From Cercophora sp. LCS_1 (taxonomy: Eukaryota; Ascomycota; Sordariomycetes; Sordariales; Lasiosphaeriaceae), in contig JAPZLL010000010.1 of NCBI GenBank assembly GCA_036250225.1, positions 806,001 through 870,000 of the forward strand: 64,000 bases of DNA. Reading direction: 5' to 3'. The notes under the pieces are model-generated. The model saw only the letters and a program-made list of their open reading frames with translations. It did no database searches and was not told the DNA's origin. The position numbers were made by a program, and so were the translations under genes. This document shows, piece after piece, positions 19,895 through 31,455 of the stretch (its first letter is position 1; each line of letters begins with the position of its first letter).

Positions 19895-22213
19895 ATTCGG
19901 GATCACTGCGAGGGCGAGGAGGATACCATTGAGTCACATGAAAGACGCGAGTGGTCAGTTGGATCAAATGGGAATGCTGGATTGGGGCTTGGTGAGGACA
20001 AGGGCTTTCGCGCTGCAGATAGGGTTCACACGTCGCCTTTATAGTGAGGTTTTGTGTTGAACTGATTAAGGGAAAGACCCTTGAAGAATAGGTAATCACG
20101 CGTAGTCGTTTATGCTCACGCGCGGTTGAAGTGTATGCGAAGTAAGTCAACGCTGATGAATATTCGCAAAGCTACCTCACCACAACCAGAAGTTGTTCAG
20201 CTGCCCAGTATTGGAATCATGCCATCTCCTCACTGATCTGCCCACTGTTGATACATTTGATTTATCCTTTCCCTATCCGAACGTTCCTGGCTTAGGCACA
20301 CGGTCAGTTTAATTCTAGCCAGGACCTCATGTGCGTGGGGAGCTGCATAACCTCACCATGGCGGACAAAGCGCATAGTAGGGTCCTCCCGTTTTTGGGTC
20401 AAAGTAGGAACATTCGCGAAATCGCAGGAATGCGCAAGGCCCCCAACCCCGCGGCAAATACTCGTATGGTTTCGAAAGTGGGATCCCGCCGTCGGGGTTT
20501 GGTTCTTGGCCTGTACAATACCAAGGTGGGCCCTGAGGTCGAGTGGAGTTTGGGCAAATCACTGGATGCATCGTAGCCTTGCACATGCTGTATTGAAGCG
20601 TCTCTGGTGGTATTGGAGAGTGAACGGCAGGTGCGTTGCTGGAGAAGGCAGACCTTGATAGAAGAGTTTTTAGTTGCGGTTGATGTAAAGACTTGGGGGG
20701 TAGCTGTGTTGCGAGATTGGAGGTGAGTTCGTGAGGGAAAAGAGGCAATAATTATATACTGGGAGGAAGTGTGGTTGCAGTCATATGGTCGATAATGCTG
20801 AGTTGCTGGTATCTGATTGCAATTCGTACCCTGATGGCTTTGAAACTGTATTCATGGGTCGTTCCGTTGCGCGAGCAAGTTACATCTCGGGACGGAGAAT
20901 GGCCTTGATTCATTTTAGAATCCCTCTAGTTCTGACTTGTAGGTTATTGAATGGCCCTTCACTCCTCACGCATTGAACTGTTCTATCTGCTTTACATGAT
21001 CATGCAGGCTGGTACCTAGGTGAGACGGTCGGAACTCACATTTGTGACGTGTCAAGCGAGCTAATAAACTCCTCGTACTGAGCCACAATTGGAGTTTTGC
21101 ACTCTTCATCCAAATTGCGAGACCTCCGAGCCACAAGACACCCGTCTGAATGAGCACTCAACAAAGGCGATATTCTGCCTGATGGGCCAACTGCAAGTGA
21201 TCTTAGAATTGACAAGTTGAACGGTGTTTCTTGCTTGCTTGGCGACAGCTCATGTTGCCCGCGATATTCGTGAGGTGTTTCCGCATTGTCTACGGCATGA
21301 ATTGTTAAGCAAAAATAGCATCTGATGGCTGATTGGGGTGGCCTGTTCCCCAGCCAAGCTCCAAGATGCCACTGATGAAAACACTGGTTTAGACAGGTGC
21401 TTCACCGATGCACAGGAGACTTTGGGTTAGAGCTATGCTTTTTTTTTCGCACACCCCCTTTTCATTTTCAGCACACCGCATTTACCCATAACCCTAGCCC
21501 TCCCCGGCGCCAAAGTTGAGATTGTCCTAGCCGGCATATATCTTCAATTCGGAACACGCCAATCACGTCATTCTTCGCGGTGTTGGGTGTAGCGACAGCA
21601 GTGGCTGGAGTTAAACTCGAGAAAAACTGGAGATGCGTCATAGAAATCGCTTGGACAACCTGGGCTCTAGTACTATCGGGGGGAACCCTTGAAGAATTTT
21701 CCTGCTTTCCTGTGGTGCCCGGACATTATATCTCCCATTCCAGCCAGGACATTTCCTTCTCTTCTTTTTCCAACAAAGCCTGAAACCCATCCCTACCGCT
21801 CACCTAGCTTTCCTCATCATCGACGCCACCATGTGCAAACAGGAACAGGCCCGGAAGGGTCTTTGACGTGTCGGAAGGTTCATACCGGGCGGCGGCCGCC
21901 CCTGAAGGTTTGACCAAGGTAACTCAGCCATAGCCGAACGTGCCGAAACCGTGAGATGTCAGTCCATGATGATAGTGGAACATGTCGCATGAAGGTGGGG
22001 CCTACAGAGTCTGCCACTGACGGTTGTGGGAACGGCATCTCAACCTTGACAAGCCACAACAAGACACCTCACGCCCCAGAACCCAGTCATGACGCCAACC
22101 ACACAGCCCATCTTCACGGACCAGGCATATGACAGACATGCTTAAATAAACCATGGCCCATTCCACCCCTCGCCCACGGCACCGTCAACCCGATTCCACA
22201 AAATACCATCAAA
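19895..22213. other. Long gene-poor interval
   Basis: About 2.3 kb with no convincing large gene; one weak small ORF is listed separately. A TATA-like taaataaacc at about 22144 lies 70 bases before the next gene. Confidence 0.6.
20353..20586 (-). CDS. Possible small Cys-rich protein
   Basis: 77 codons from the ATG at 20586. Seven Cys, including MCKA, VICPN, WYCTG, GPCAF, RECSY and ALCPPW, with several Pro, Gly and Trp. The cysteine density and the TATATAA box at about 20752-20758 (some 165 bases upstream) are the only support. No signal peptide, no recognised family and no intron evidence. It could be a small cytosolic fungal protein or chance. Confidence 0.25.
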   Translation of the reverse strand: MCKATMHPVICPNSTRPQGPPWYCTGQEPNPDGGIPLSKPYEYLPRGWGPCAFLRFRECSYFDPKTGGPYYALCPPW

Positions 22214-22840
22214 ATGCGCGTGCACACCCTTTTCCCCATCCTGGCCCTGGTTACCACCATCACCGCCACCCCTTCCCTCGCCATCGTCAACAATAAAAGC
22301 CCAAATAGCTCCTCTGAGATCGCCACAACAGAGCGCCTCGCAGATCCCATACCCGAAATCGGCCCCGGAAACGGCATCGACAAGCAAGTCTACATCGACT
22401 GCCTCGAGCACGAAGTAGACGTCAGCCAACCGAGTAAGAACCCCGCAACCGGCCACTGGTGGGGCAGCCTCTCACCCGTGACGACAGCAAGCTGGGGCAA
22501 GCGCGAGTGCAAAAAGGACCACCGCGTCTTGTTCGCGATACGCAAGCACGGCTTCTGGGCCAGCCGCCACGACTGCTGGAAGATCTGCAAGGAGACCATC
22601 ACGTTTGCCATTCGCGAGGGCAAGCCCGAGTACGAGTGTCGGTGGCATTCGAGCGGGTGGAACAAGTGCCGTCTCATGTATGCGACGAGGCAGATTGCCG
22701 AGCCGGGGCCCGAGGTGGCCAAGTGGCACGAGTATGACCAGTTGGTTGCTGAGGCCAAGGACGAGATTGAGGAGATTGCGAGGAAACAGGCTAGAGAGGA
22801 GGTCAAGGTGCTCAAGGAAGCTGGGAAGTTGGGGCGTTGA
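22214..22840 (+). CDS. Secreted six-cysteine protein
   Basis: Single exon, 208 aa. Residues 1-23 (MRVHTLFPILALVTTITATP..) form a signal peptide. Six Cys follow in YIDCLEH, KRECKK, HDCWKICKE, YECRW and NKCRLM, with aromatic and basic residues between them (GHWWGSL, GFWASRHDCW). The C-terminus is a charged, predicted helical stretch (VAEAKDEIEEIARKQAREEV). Extracellular; family not recognised. The six paired cysteines and small size are effector- or toxin-like in a loose architectural sense only. Start supported by the TATA-like element about 70 bases upstream. Confidence 0.8.
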   Translation: MRVHTLFPILALVTTITATPSLAIVNNKSPNSSSEIATTERLADPIPEIGPGNGIDKQVYIDCLEHEVDVSQPSKNPATGHWWGSLSPVTTASWGKRECKKDHRVLFAIRKHGFWASRHDCWKICKETITFAIREGKPEYECRWHSSGWNKCRLMYATRQIAEPGPEVAKWHEYDQLVAEAKDEIEEIARKQAREEVKVLKEAGKLGR

Positions 22841-23011
22841 GGAGGGGATTGGGTTGGCCTGGGTTGGGCCTGTGTAGGTTAGCGAGGTGTTCTCACCTGT
22901 CTTGGGTCTTCACCTTGGGCTCACCGACAGCCTGATCACTCTTGGCATCTCCAACCCCGCATCTGGTGTCGTCCATCCTCATCTCCTCATCTTTCGTCCA
23001 CCTCACGTCCT

Positions 23012-23908
23012 ATGGCCAACCAAACACCCTACTACTTTCTCGCTCCAACATGGGACTTCCCACCGCCTCCAGCCGGCCCGATCCGTCTCGGCAATGTCAT
23101 CGCCTCCCTGAAAACACCCGAGCGCGCCCTTTTTGCCCCTCCAGCATCGGCTGATCTGAACGCCTTCTCTACAGAGCAACGCAACGTCACCTTCTCGACT
23201 GAGAAGCTCCGCTCTAGCCAATGTTCCATCTTCACTCGTTTTCTGAGCTTCGTCCTTGGTGTTGGCGTAGACGCGACCGTTGGTTGGGAAGGGAGGTAAG
23301 GCGTGGCCTCTGATAACACAGGGATGCAAGCTCATGGCCGCAGTGCATTCACCCACCTCCGGGTCCCGACACTCGCGACGACTCAGTTCAGCCCCACCCC
23401 GGATTATATCGCAAGTTGTATCTCTTCTCCTGTCGTGCGGCGGTTTCTCTCAAAAGCTAGGTACAACAAGCCGGTGTATATCATCACCGGGCTCAAAATT
23501 GCTCATGGTGGGGCAACGGCCAAGAGTGTCAAGGGGAATACCATCGGTGCCAGTCTTGGGGCCGAGGTTGACGCCACCGTTTTCTCTGCGGTCCCCATTG
23601 CCACTGGGCCGGAAGTCAGTGTGGCGCAGGGAAAGAAGACGGACGTCTCTTGGGATGGAGGAAGTGATTTTGTGTTTGCGTTCAAGGTCAGAAAGTTGGT
23701 GGTTGGGAAGGGAGATGTGGTGAGAAAGGAGGGTGACTATACTAGGGGTGCGATGTTGGGATGCGAAACGGTTATAACGGCGGAGGGAGACGAATTGAGG
23801 GTTGTAGGGGAGGAAGAAGTTAGGGAAGAGGAGGGGTTCGAGATACTGCAGTTGGACGGGGAGGATGGCGCTTGTTGGGTGGTACCAACACAGTTGCAAG
23901 GTATTTGA
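23012..23908 (+). CDS. Fungal hypothetical protein
   Basis: Two exons, 23012-23295 and 23344-23908, with a 48 nt intron (donor gtaagg, branch ctgataac, acceptor cgcag); 282 aa. It opens with YYFLAPTWDFPPPPAGPIRLGNVIAS and contains KPVYIITGLKIAHGG. I know this combination from a widespread Pezizomycotina family of uncharacterised proteins (PYYFLAPT at the N-terminus, KPVYMITG in the middle). No signal peptide or helix is visible; probably cytosolic. Function unknown. Confidence 0.82.
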
Positions 23909-23942
23909 CGGGAAAAGTTGTATCAAGTTATTGGCTGTTTTC

Positions 23943-26900
23943 TTAATGACTCAGTAAATCTCTGAGGGTCGCGTCGATAAACCCCTTGTCTCTCCCAAAC
24001 AAACTGTCCGTGTACAAGCTGACGTCGACAAAATGGTAGCCGTCTCGTAGCTGGTGTGCTGACCCAGACCCTTTTTCGGCAACTCTTTTCAACACAGCCT
24101 CCATCCGTTTCTGACTCTTCATCGCGGATGCCTTGTCTGGTAGGTTTGCCCTTGCATACATGAGGAGAAAAGCCGCAATGCCGACAAGAATAGGGGTTGC
24201 GAATGAGGTGCCAGACTTTGTCTGGACGCACTCGGGATTCGAGTCTTCCTCGCAGAGCTGCACTGGCCACGCGGACTCAATAGCCTCGCCAATAGTAGCC
24301 AGATTTGTACCGTCTCTATGGGGTGTTGGGCTAAATTTTGACCGGTTCCCGTTGGCGTCGGTCGAATGAACCGCAATGACGGTGGGCTCCCTCGCGGGAA
24401 ACGAACGCCCAAGCTGACCACCGTTGTTAGAGGCCGCTGCAAACAACAAGACGTCTTTGGCGTAGGCGGTTTTTAGTGCCTTCTCCAGCTCGGAGTAGCC
24501 ATCGACGTTACAGGTCGGGAACCCAAAGGACATTGAGATGACGTCAACAGCCCATGTATCAACAGCGTGGTTAATCGCCTGGATGAAGCAGTTAGCAAGG
24601 CATGATGGAATACGAGGGCAGCCATACCTCAGCGACGGTAGCGGGGCTACACGGTTGGTCATCAGCAATCTTGGCGATATACAACTCGGCGTCGGGCGCG
24701 AAGTCTAGGATGAGACCGGCAGCGAAGGTCCCGTGACCATTTCTGTCATGGACATGGCGCGCCTTTTGATTAACCCAGTTATGTCTTCCCTTAATGTTGC
24801 CGGGTCGTGCCATCACGTCGGGGTGTGTCAAGTCGATACCCGTGTCCAGGATGGCAATCTTGACAGGGGAGAAGCACCCACAACCCGCAGTGATGAACTT
24901 GTCGTAAACCTCGGTGTACTTTCTCTTCCAGGCTGCGTAACCCAGACGGCTGTGTTAATAAAGGGTTAGTGCGAAATCTCTGTGTAAGTGACGTATGGGC
25001 TAGGAAGGCCATCAACCTACGCTTCGCTGGGGTGTGCCGCTGTTGCAAGTTCGTCGTCGAAAAACCTGGGAGCCCGCTGATCCAGTGGTGAGTGTCGACG
25101 CTCCATAGCGCCAGGGAGAGTGCTGTATCTGGACACGTCCAGATGGTAGTGGATCTCGGGAGGTTGGCTGAAAAGCTGGTGGGGGAATGGGACCGGTGGT
25201 GAAAACGGCGAAGCACAGCTGGACAGTGGGCTACTGCTCGGTGTGCTTAGGAAGCTGGTCGCCATGCCAGAATCGCCTGATAGCCCTTGGTGTGTGTGTT
25301 CTTGGGGCAGTATGGGTTGGTCCCAGCTCGCAAAGTTAAGTGCCTGGGCGTACCTGTCGAGGTCGTGAATGGGGATGGAACTATAAGCTTGCGTTAACTC
25401 GATCTCAAGCGGCTGCGCAACATATTGGTAAATAGTGCTTCGCATGGTTGAAGCATCGAGTGGCTCTCCCCCATCGTCCTCCCAAACCGTGGGATCCAAA
25501 CACCTCTCCACGGCGTAGTGGAACTGTGAGTTCTCGGGAATGTCGCCGCGACAGCTTTCAAACACCAAGCTTGCGTCCAGATACTTTGCGCTTCTCGGGG
25601 CGGCAAGCTTGTCCGCCAAAGTCACACCGTACCTGGCAGCCAGCACGTCGAACGTTGCTGCGAAGTATACCTCTAGCAACATTATCGCCAAAGATACCAG
25701 CGCAGGGCACGGGTGTTGCATCATGTCGTCGGGATCCAGATCGTCTGGGTCGATATCTTCCGAGATTCGGCTAGCCGAGTCATCGTCGTCGTCAATGCCC
25801 TTGCTCGAAGAAGTCACCTCAGGGCTGACGGGATTGGGGATACAAGTACGGAGAAAGGGGCGCAGAGGAATGCCAGAGCTTGCCGCTGGCAGAAAAACAA
25901 CATCGGATGAGTCCCAAGTGGACGGTAGCCATCGGGTGTCGACGAGATGAAGCACAGCTGAGCTGAGGATAACGGCGAGAATACGTCTCGTCTTTTCGGT
26001 GAATGACCGTGGGCCACCTCTCAGGAAACTCTGGAGAGACAATGGGTCTTTGGTCTTGTCGAATGGAGACGTGCTTCTTTGGGACTGAAGTTTGAAAAGC
26101 CCCCCGCTGCTGACCTGGAGCTCGAGTCGGTGAGAAGACAACGCTCTCATTTTGGCAATAGGCTCGCACAGTTGTCGTACTCGTTGTTTAGGCTTCGGCT
26201 TCCTTTTTTTCATCTCAGGTCCGGGGTCCCGCGAACCGCCGACCTGCCAGCGCACAGTGGTTTCTCTGACAACTCGTATCCTTGCTTCATGCCACTCTTT
26301 CTCCATTGAGAGGAACATGTCAAAGCCAACCTCATCCTCATCAGTTTCGATACCTGGAGCGCACTCGGGGACCCTGAAGGTTCCTAAGCATAGCCGGGTG
26401 CTGAATTCGTGGTTTGGCGTGCATATGCAAGCTTTGCAGGCCGTCAGGGCCACCAGAATAGCCTTTGCCGCTTTCCAAACCGCGTGAGATGGCTCCCTCA
26501 TCTTCTTAGAGGGAAAGAAGCCGTCGGCAACCCACTGTGACGGATCATCGGGATACAGTGATTTGAGTTGGGATTCGAATTCCGACAACGTGTGGATGAA
26601 GCTGTTTCTCGCGTCCTGAGTCGACTCAAAGCGCACATGGCGTCCCACAAAGTCGACTTTACTTGCATCTACATGAATCTCAGACCAATCTCTGATAAGC
26701 TCGTTGAAACCGCCGGCGGGAAGAGTGAAGACGGACGCCAAGTGTTGCGACATGCTCGCTCGTAGACTGGCGTCGATGCGGTGCCCTGCCTGACTGATGC
26801 GATTGCAGTGGTCGCGGATAATGGCACAGTAGGCCGTGAGATCGGCATAGAAGATTTTCAACTCGCCCTTGCCTTCATGCATCCGCAAAAACATAGCAAT

Positions 26901-26972
26901 CTCCTGTGTTGTCTTGAGCAAGCTCGGCAGCTGAACGTCTGCCTCTCTCGAGATTGCCGCATGATGATCCAT
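23943..26972 (-). CDS. DUF7580-like domain fused to S8 subtilisin protease
   Basis: Three exons in transcription order: 26972-25021, 24949-24628, 24578-23943; 969 aa. Introns of 71 nt (gtaggt..aacacag) and 49 nt (gtatgg, branch gctaac, ccag) keep frame. Residues 1 to about 640 are a helical N-terminus plus a kinase-like region with the character of DUF7580 (ILAVILSSAVLHLVDTRWL, VVFLPA, then HPCPALVSLAIMLLEVYF). The S8 domain has the full triad: Asp686 (AILDTGID), His723 (RNGHGTFAAGL) and Ser883 (KSGTSFATP), with Asn809/810 for the oxyanion hole. There is no signal peptide or inhibitor propeptide, so it is likely intracellular. Such fusions occur in fungi beside NLR-type immunity genes; an incompatibility or defence role is inferred. 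Confidence 0.88.
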
Positions 26973-27423
26973 GTTGGGTCACTCGATCGGTGCGCGCGGT
27001 AGATTGGACCATGGTAGTATTCGAAGTCGATGCATGGGATGTTGACGTCTGCTGTTGCAGTCACAGTTGGGCAACGCCTCAAGCCGTGTTCCATGTCGTT
27101 GTCATGTGTGGAGCGGGGTCATTGAGCCCCCAAGTTGCGCTGCAGCCATGCCTGGATTATGAGGTTGCACGATAAAGAACCAGTCATATCGCGTGTTGCG
27201 CTTCCCGCGCGCTTCCCTCCTTCCTTCTGGTGCGTGACTTCCATCTCCGAACCCGCGACCATGGCCCACTTTTAGGACGGTGGCAGCCCTTTGCCCACGA
27301 CGGGCCATTCTTGGTTTCACTATCATCTATATCATCTAATCTGCTCGGTCCAGACAACCAACGACGATTGATCGTTCTTCATCGCCTGCTTCTCCTGCTA
27401 GGGATGAATGCATCAGGCTCAAG
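26973..27423. other. Divergent promoter, protease and zinc-finger genes
   Basis: 451 bp between the start codons of two divergent genes. No ORF, no recognisable site. Confidence 0.6.
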
Positions 27424-30197
27424 ATGAGCGCGACCGATGGCGCTGTAGTGGACGCTTTCCCCGCCCCCACAATCGCCGCACTCGCCAAGTCATGCCTCGA
27501 CTCATTTCAAGATTGCTTAGACAAGGCAGCTCTGATTCATCCCAGAGAGCAGTCCCTCGTCGAGGATCAACTTGCACGGTTCTCGCTGTGGACAGCTAAC
27601 ATTCGCGTCTTTTCACCTGGCCGTGCGTCGTTGGACCACCGCCTCCGCGAAGCCAGCGAGGTCCAAAACGTCGTTTCTGGTCTTCTCGAAGCTTTGAACT
27701 ATCGCCTCCAAGCTTGCGATGAACAACTCTCCTCCGGCACTCCGGCGGATGCTGGCGGTGGATTGCCTCCAGTGGATGGCAAGCTCCAGCAAGCGTTTCA
27801 TGGCATTGCCGACGAGATTGGGCTCCTTCACAAGTTCTCAAACACGATTCGACGAGCAAGCAAAGTCACGCAGAATCTCAACGCCATAAAGGAGTACCAG
27901 ATCAAGGACGACGAAGGAACAAATGTTGAGCCCTTTATTCTCACTATCTTTGACAATTACATCCTTGATCGCTTCCCTGCTCTCCGAGAACATGAGGAGA
28001 TCCGGCAGCGCCTCAGCACCACCATGCTCCTTCGAAGAAAACGGACCCTCTATCGCCGAAAACGCTATGGGAGAGCACCCATTCCGACGAAGCAGATACC
28101 GACCGAGCCTGTGGTTGTCCGCCCTCAAGTAACGCACACAGTCTCGCAGCCCGGGCAAACCGAGTTGAAGCCTGAGCCGGTCGAAACGAAACCGTCGAGA
28201 GCGATATCACATAGCGGAGTGGCTCATACTGCGACAACTCTCTACCCGGAAAACTTCCAAAAAGCATCAGCTCCTACAGTCATTTCAACATCGAAAACAG
28301 TGCCCCTGAACGCCCATGAAGAGTTTCGCTTCCCGCCTTCGCCCTGTGATGCCATCCGACGAAAGTTTGAGCGCCTCAGGAAAGCAAAGGAACGCCAGTC
28401 CCAGTTTACCGAAGAACATTCACTACGAATTCAGGCAAGGAATCTGGCGGGATGGAACGAAAAGCTGGAATACGACTGGCAGGAAACCCTGCAAGCTGTT
28501 GGGGAAGTCACATGCCCCTTTTGTTTCTACACTCTCTCGGCTCAGGATGCCGCAAACGAGAAGAAGTGGAGGTAGGGCACACCAAACCCTGCACCAAGGT
28601 GGCTTGAGCTGACAGCAGACATCCTTCCAGACAGCACGTCCTCAACGATCTCGACCCGTACGTTTGTGTCTTCGAAGGCTGTGATACACCGGATGAGCTC
28701 TACGGTCAAAGTCAAACGTGGCTCAAACACATGCGACAGCACGCCTTGCAGTGGCGATGCGCGTCCAAATCCCACAGCATGTTTACTTGTCAATCACGCG
28801 ACGAGTACATCTCCCACATGAAGACCAGCCATACCGTCAAGTTTACCGAAGCACAGCTCCGCGTCTTGGCCGACAAGAATGCTCGTGCCACAGGGTCATT
28901 GTTCCCGTCATGCCCCTTGTGCGGCACTGAGGAGGCAACCGAGACTATGGAAGCCCACCTCGTCGGTCATATGCGCCTCCTAGCATTGAAATCACTTCCC
29001 AGTTATGAGGACAACGCTGCTGGGCCGGAGCCGATAGAAACTGAGACTGGGACATCATCCCGGCCTCAAAGTCGAAGCACGATTAAACACAATGAAGAAA
29101 TGGGACCCAACAACCCGCCACCACAATTTGATGATGAGGGAACCACCAGTTTCCCGCCACCAACTGCGGAAAGAAATACTATCAACTCAAGATTTGAGCC
29201 ATGGGGCGGTCTTCATAACTACCTCGCTTTGCTGGATACCCCCAGCTCGCCACCCAAGTTTCCTCCTCCCCCAAGCCCCAGCGTTCTGGATTCCAGCTTC
29301 GACCCATCAGCAGACTTCATCGACAAAACCACATTGCACGAGGTACCTGTTGAGAATTGGATGGGATTTGAATGGGGCTTTGTTCCAGAAACACGGAGCG
29401 ATCCCGACAACGACCTGGTATTGACAGCCTTCAAAGAAGCACAAGCGATGCAATCGGGCAGCACTAAGTCGACCAGGCTTGACCCTGTATGCGCGATTTG
29501 CTTCGCCCCAATATCAATCCTGTGCGATTGTGAGGGGAAAGCCCTCGAAATTGCGCTCCGGCAAGCTGAGGAGATGATCATGAGACCGACTTTTGACACG
29601 GCACGAGCATGGGTCCGGCGACATACTCAAAATGCGATCAAAACCGAAGCCCAAACCAGCGTGACATTATCGGAAGACCCTCCAGAACGCGAACCGTCCG
29701 AAATACCAAACCAGAAACCGCCGGTGGAGGCGGTAGAGCAAGAATTGACCCGTCAAAACGTTCTGCGGTACTATTACTCTTTGGTCCACTATTGGCTTCC
29801 ACCCGACGATGAAATTATGCATCTACCCCGCGATCTCGACAGCGAGTTAACCTTCGCCAAGGAGAAAACCATATCAGCTTACAAGAACACAAAAAATCCA
29901 TTCCTCCCTCTCGATCCTACGGCGAATCCTCAACGACTTGGTGAGGGCGCAACCCCGGGCCCGCGTTCCGATGACATCCAACGATCTCCGCAAATTGAGC
30001 GAACTTACGCAAAGTACTTCTGGGGCTATTCTAACGCGGAGCCTCCATCCAGAGATAAGGTTATCTTCAGGCCTCCTGGTGCGCCTCCCGCGGTCGATTA
30101 CGGCGCATACGACGTGGCGGACTCGAGGCTATTTTCTTTCAAGAACATAGATTCGAAAGAAGATATCCCAGGGCTCCGACCATTTTTAGCCCTCTGA
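27424..30197 (+). CDS. C2H2-type zinc-finger protein with helical N-domain
   Basis: Two exons, 27424-28571 and 28631-30197; the 59 nt intron (donor gtaggg, branch gctgac, acceptor ttccag) joins KKWR to QHVLNDLDP. 904 aa. The N-terminal 180 residues are helical, with FSLWTANIRVFSPGRASLDHRLREA, the typical opening of a large fungal family of acuF-like C2H2 proteins. Finger region: CPFC at 364-367, then VCVFEGC, WLKHMRQHALQWRC and HMKTSH, and a further CPLCGTEEATETMEAHLVGHM. The C-terminal third is Pro/Ser/Glu-rich and low in order. Probably nuclear or part of a recognition complex. It diverges from the protease gene and may be co-regulated with it. Confidence 0.87.
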
Positions 30198-30437
30198 CAA
30201 AGAGATGGATAAATCTTGGCATTTTTGACTAAATTTCAGATGGAAAGACTGTGGTTCTTGACCTGGCGTGGATGAACTTTATTGTGCGGCCGTACGGCTG
30301 CAGGAGACTCAGAATCCAAAGTTAGATCCGAGGTATCAAAGTTATATCTGTATCTTTACCACCTGGCCGATGATCTTTTCCTTCCCAACACCACACAAAC
30401 TAACGAGTGATTTGTCCACTACACCTTCCGCTACACT

Positions 30438-31142
30438 ATGGAGACACCGCCCACATCGCCGCGCGCGCGCGACCCTAGGTACACCGTCGGACCCATCATG
30501 GCTTCGCCTCAACCACCACACGATACCAACACATCTGACGACGAACCCTCATGGCATGTCGGCTTTCTCTTCGACGTCGACCTGTCCCTGCTGCAAAAGG
30601 GCCTCTTCTGGTCAACGCGCAACATCATGCTCCTCCGTGGACACTCCATGTTCGGTAAACAACAAGCCAACCAAAACAACTCGAACCCACCCCGAAAACG
30701 ATACTGGACACTCCGAGAGTTTCCTGATAAACCGCCCTCTGAGTCACGATGGGAGGGGTCAGCATTTCTCACTGCGCAATCGGCGCAGACACTAGATGGG
30801 TTTCGCCTAGGGAAGCTCAAGGGGCAGCTGATTTGCTCGGCCGAGGTCTTGGATCAGGCGGGCAATTTAGTTTTCGCCTATGACCCGAAGAGGCCATGGC
30901 CGCACGGAAATAAGCTTTTCGGGGATAAGAAACCCGCTGATTTGTGGTGGCTTTGGCCGATGGAGTCTATCATTCCGGATGATGGTGAGGAGAAGGAGAG
31001 TTTGAGTAGCCCCGTGATTGGGCTTGGTGACGGGAAGGACGAGGCGGAATCGGAGCGTAGCATCGCCAAGTCTAGTGGCCCGGCGTCCCGGCGGGAAGTG
31101 GGGGTACCGGTGTTGCTTGGGAGCGTCCGGGTGGTGGCGTGA
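30438..31142 (+). CDS. Hypothetical protein with possible read-through tail anchor
   Basis: Single ORF of 234 aa from the ATG at 30438 (a second in-frame ATG is at 30498). It reads as real protein: SWHVGFLFDVDLSLLQKGLF, RKRYWTLREFPDKPP, FLTAQSAQTLDGFRLGKLKG, PADLWWLWPMESIIPDD, then an acidic Ser-rich region. The family is not recognised. The stop at 31140-31142 is TGA. The same frame continues from 31143 for 26 sense codons to a TAA at 31221, and these encode an almost wholly hydrophobic segment ending LALR, i.e. a tail-anchor helix. Either the TGA is a nonsense mutation in a tail-anchored protein, or it is read through or edited, or the assembly is wrong. Confidence 0.6.
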   Translation: METPPTSPRARDPRYTVGPIMASPQPPHDTNTSDDEPSWHVGFLFDVDLSLLQKGLFWSTRNIMLLRGHSMFGKQQANQNNSNPPRKRYWTLREFPDKPPSESRWEGSAFLTAQSAQTLDGFRLGKLKGQLICSAEVLDQAGNLVFAYDPKRPWPHGNKLFGDKKPADLWWLWPMESIIPDDGEEKESLSSPVIGLGDGKDEAESERSIAKSSGPASRREVGVPVLLGSVRVVA

Positions 31143-31455
31143 GGAATATTCATCCTGTCTAGCGCGGTGAGCATTGTGGTGTTGGGGTTTGGCGTGGGGA
31201 TTGTGATTTTGGCCTTGCGCTAATATCTCTTCACCTGTTTCCCCCCCCTATCTCACACCGCATCCTCAGGCGACAAATCGCCGTTATGCGTAATTATTCA
31301 CGGCAATTATTGGTAGCTCGACTCTTTGGTAAATATGAAGGAGGAGCATCAAGGCGCCTTGCACTGCGGCTCTTAATCCGCCCATCTGCAATAATTCACA
31401 CAACACATAGTAAAATAAGATTCTAACATCAAGGCTACAATCACATCTCTCCATC
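31143..31455. other. Intergenic with in-frame hydrophobic extension
   Basis: The first 78 bases continue the preceding gene's frame as a hydrophobic helix (see that entry). The remainder shows nothing. Confidence 0.5.
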
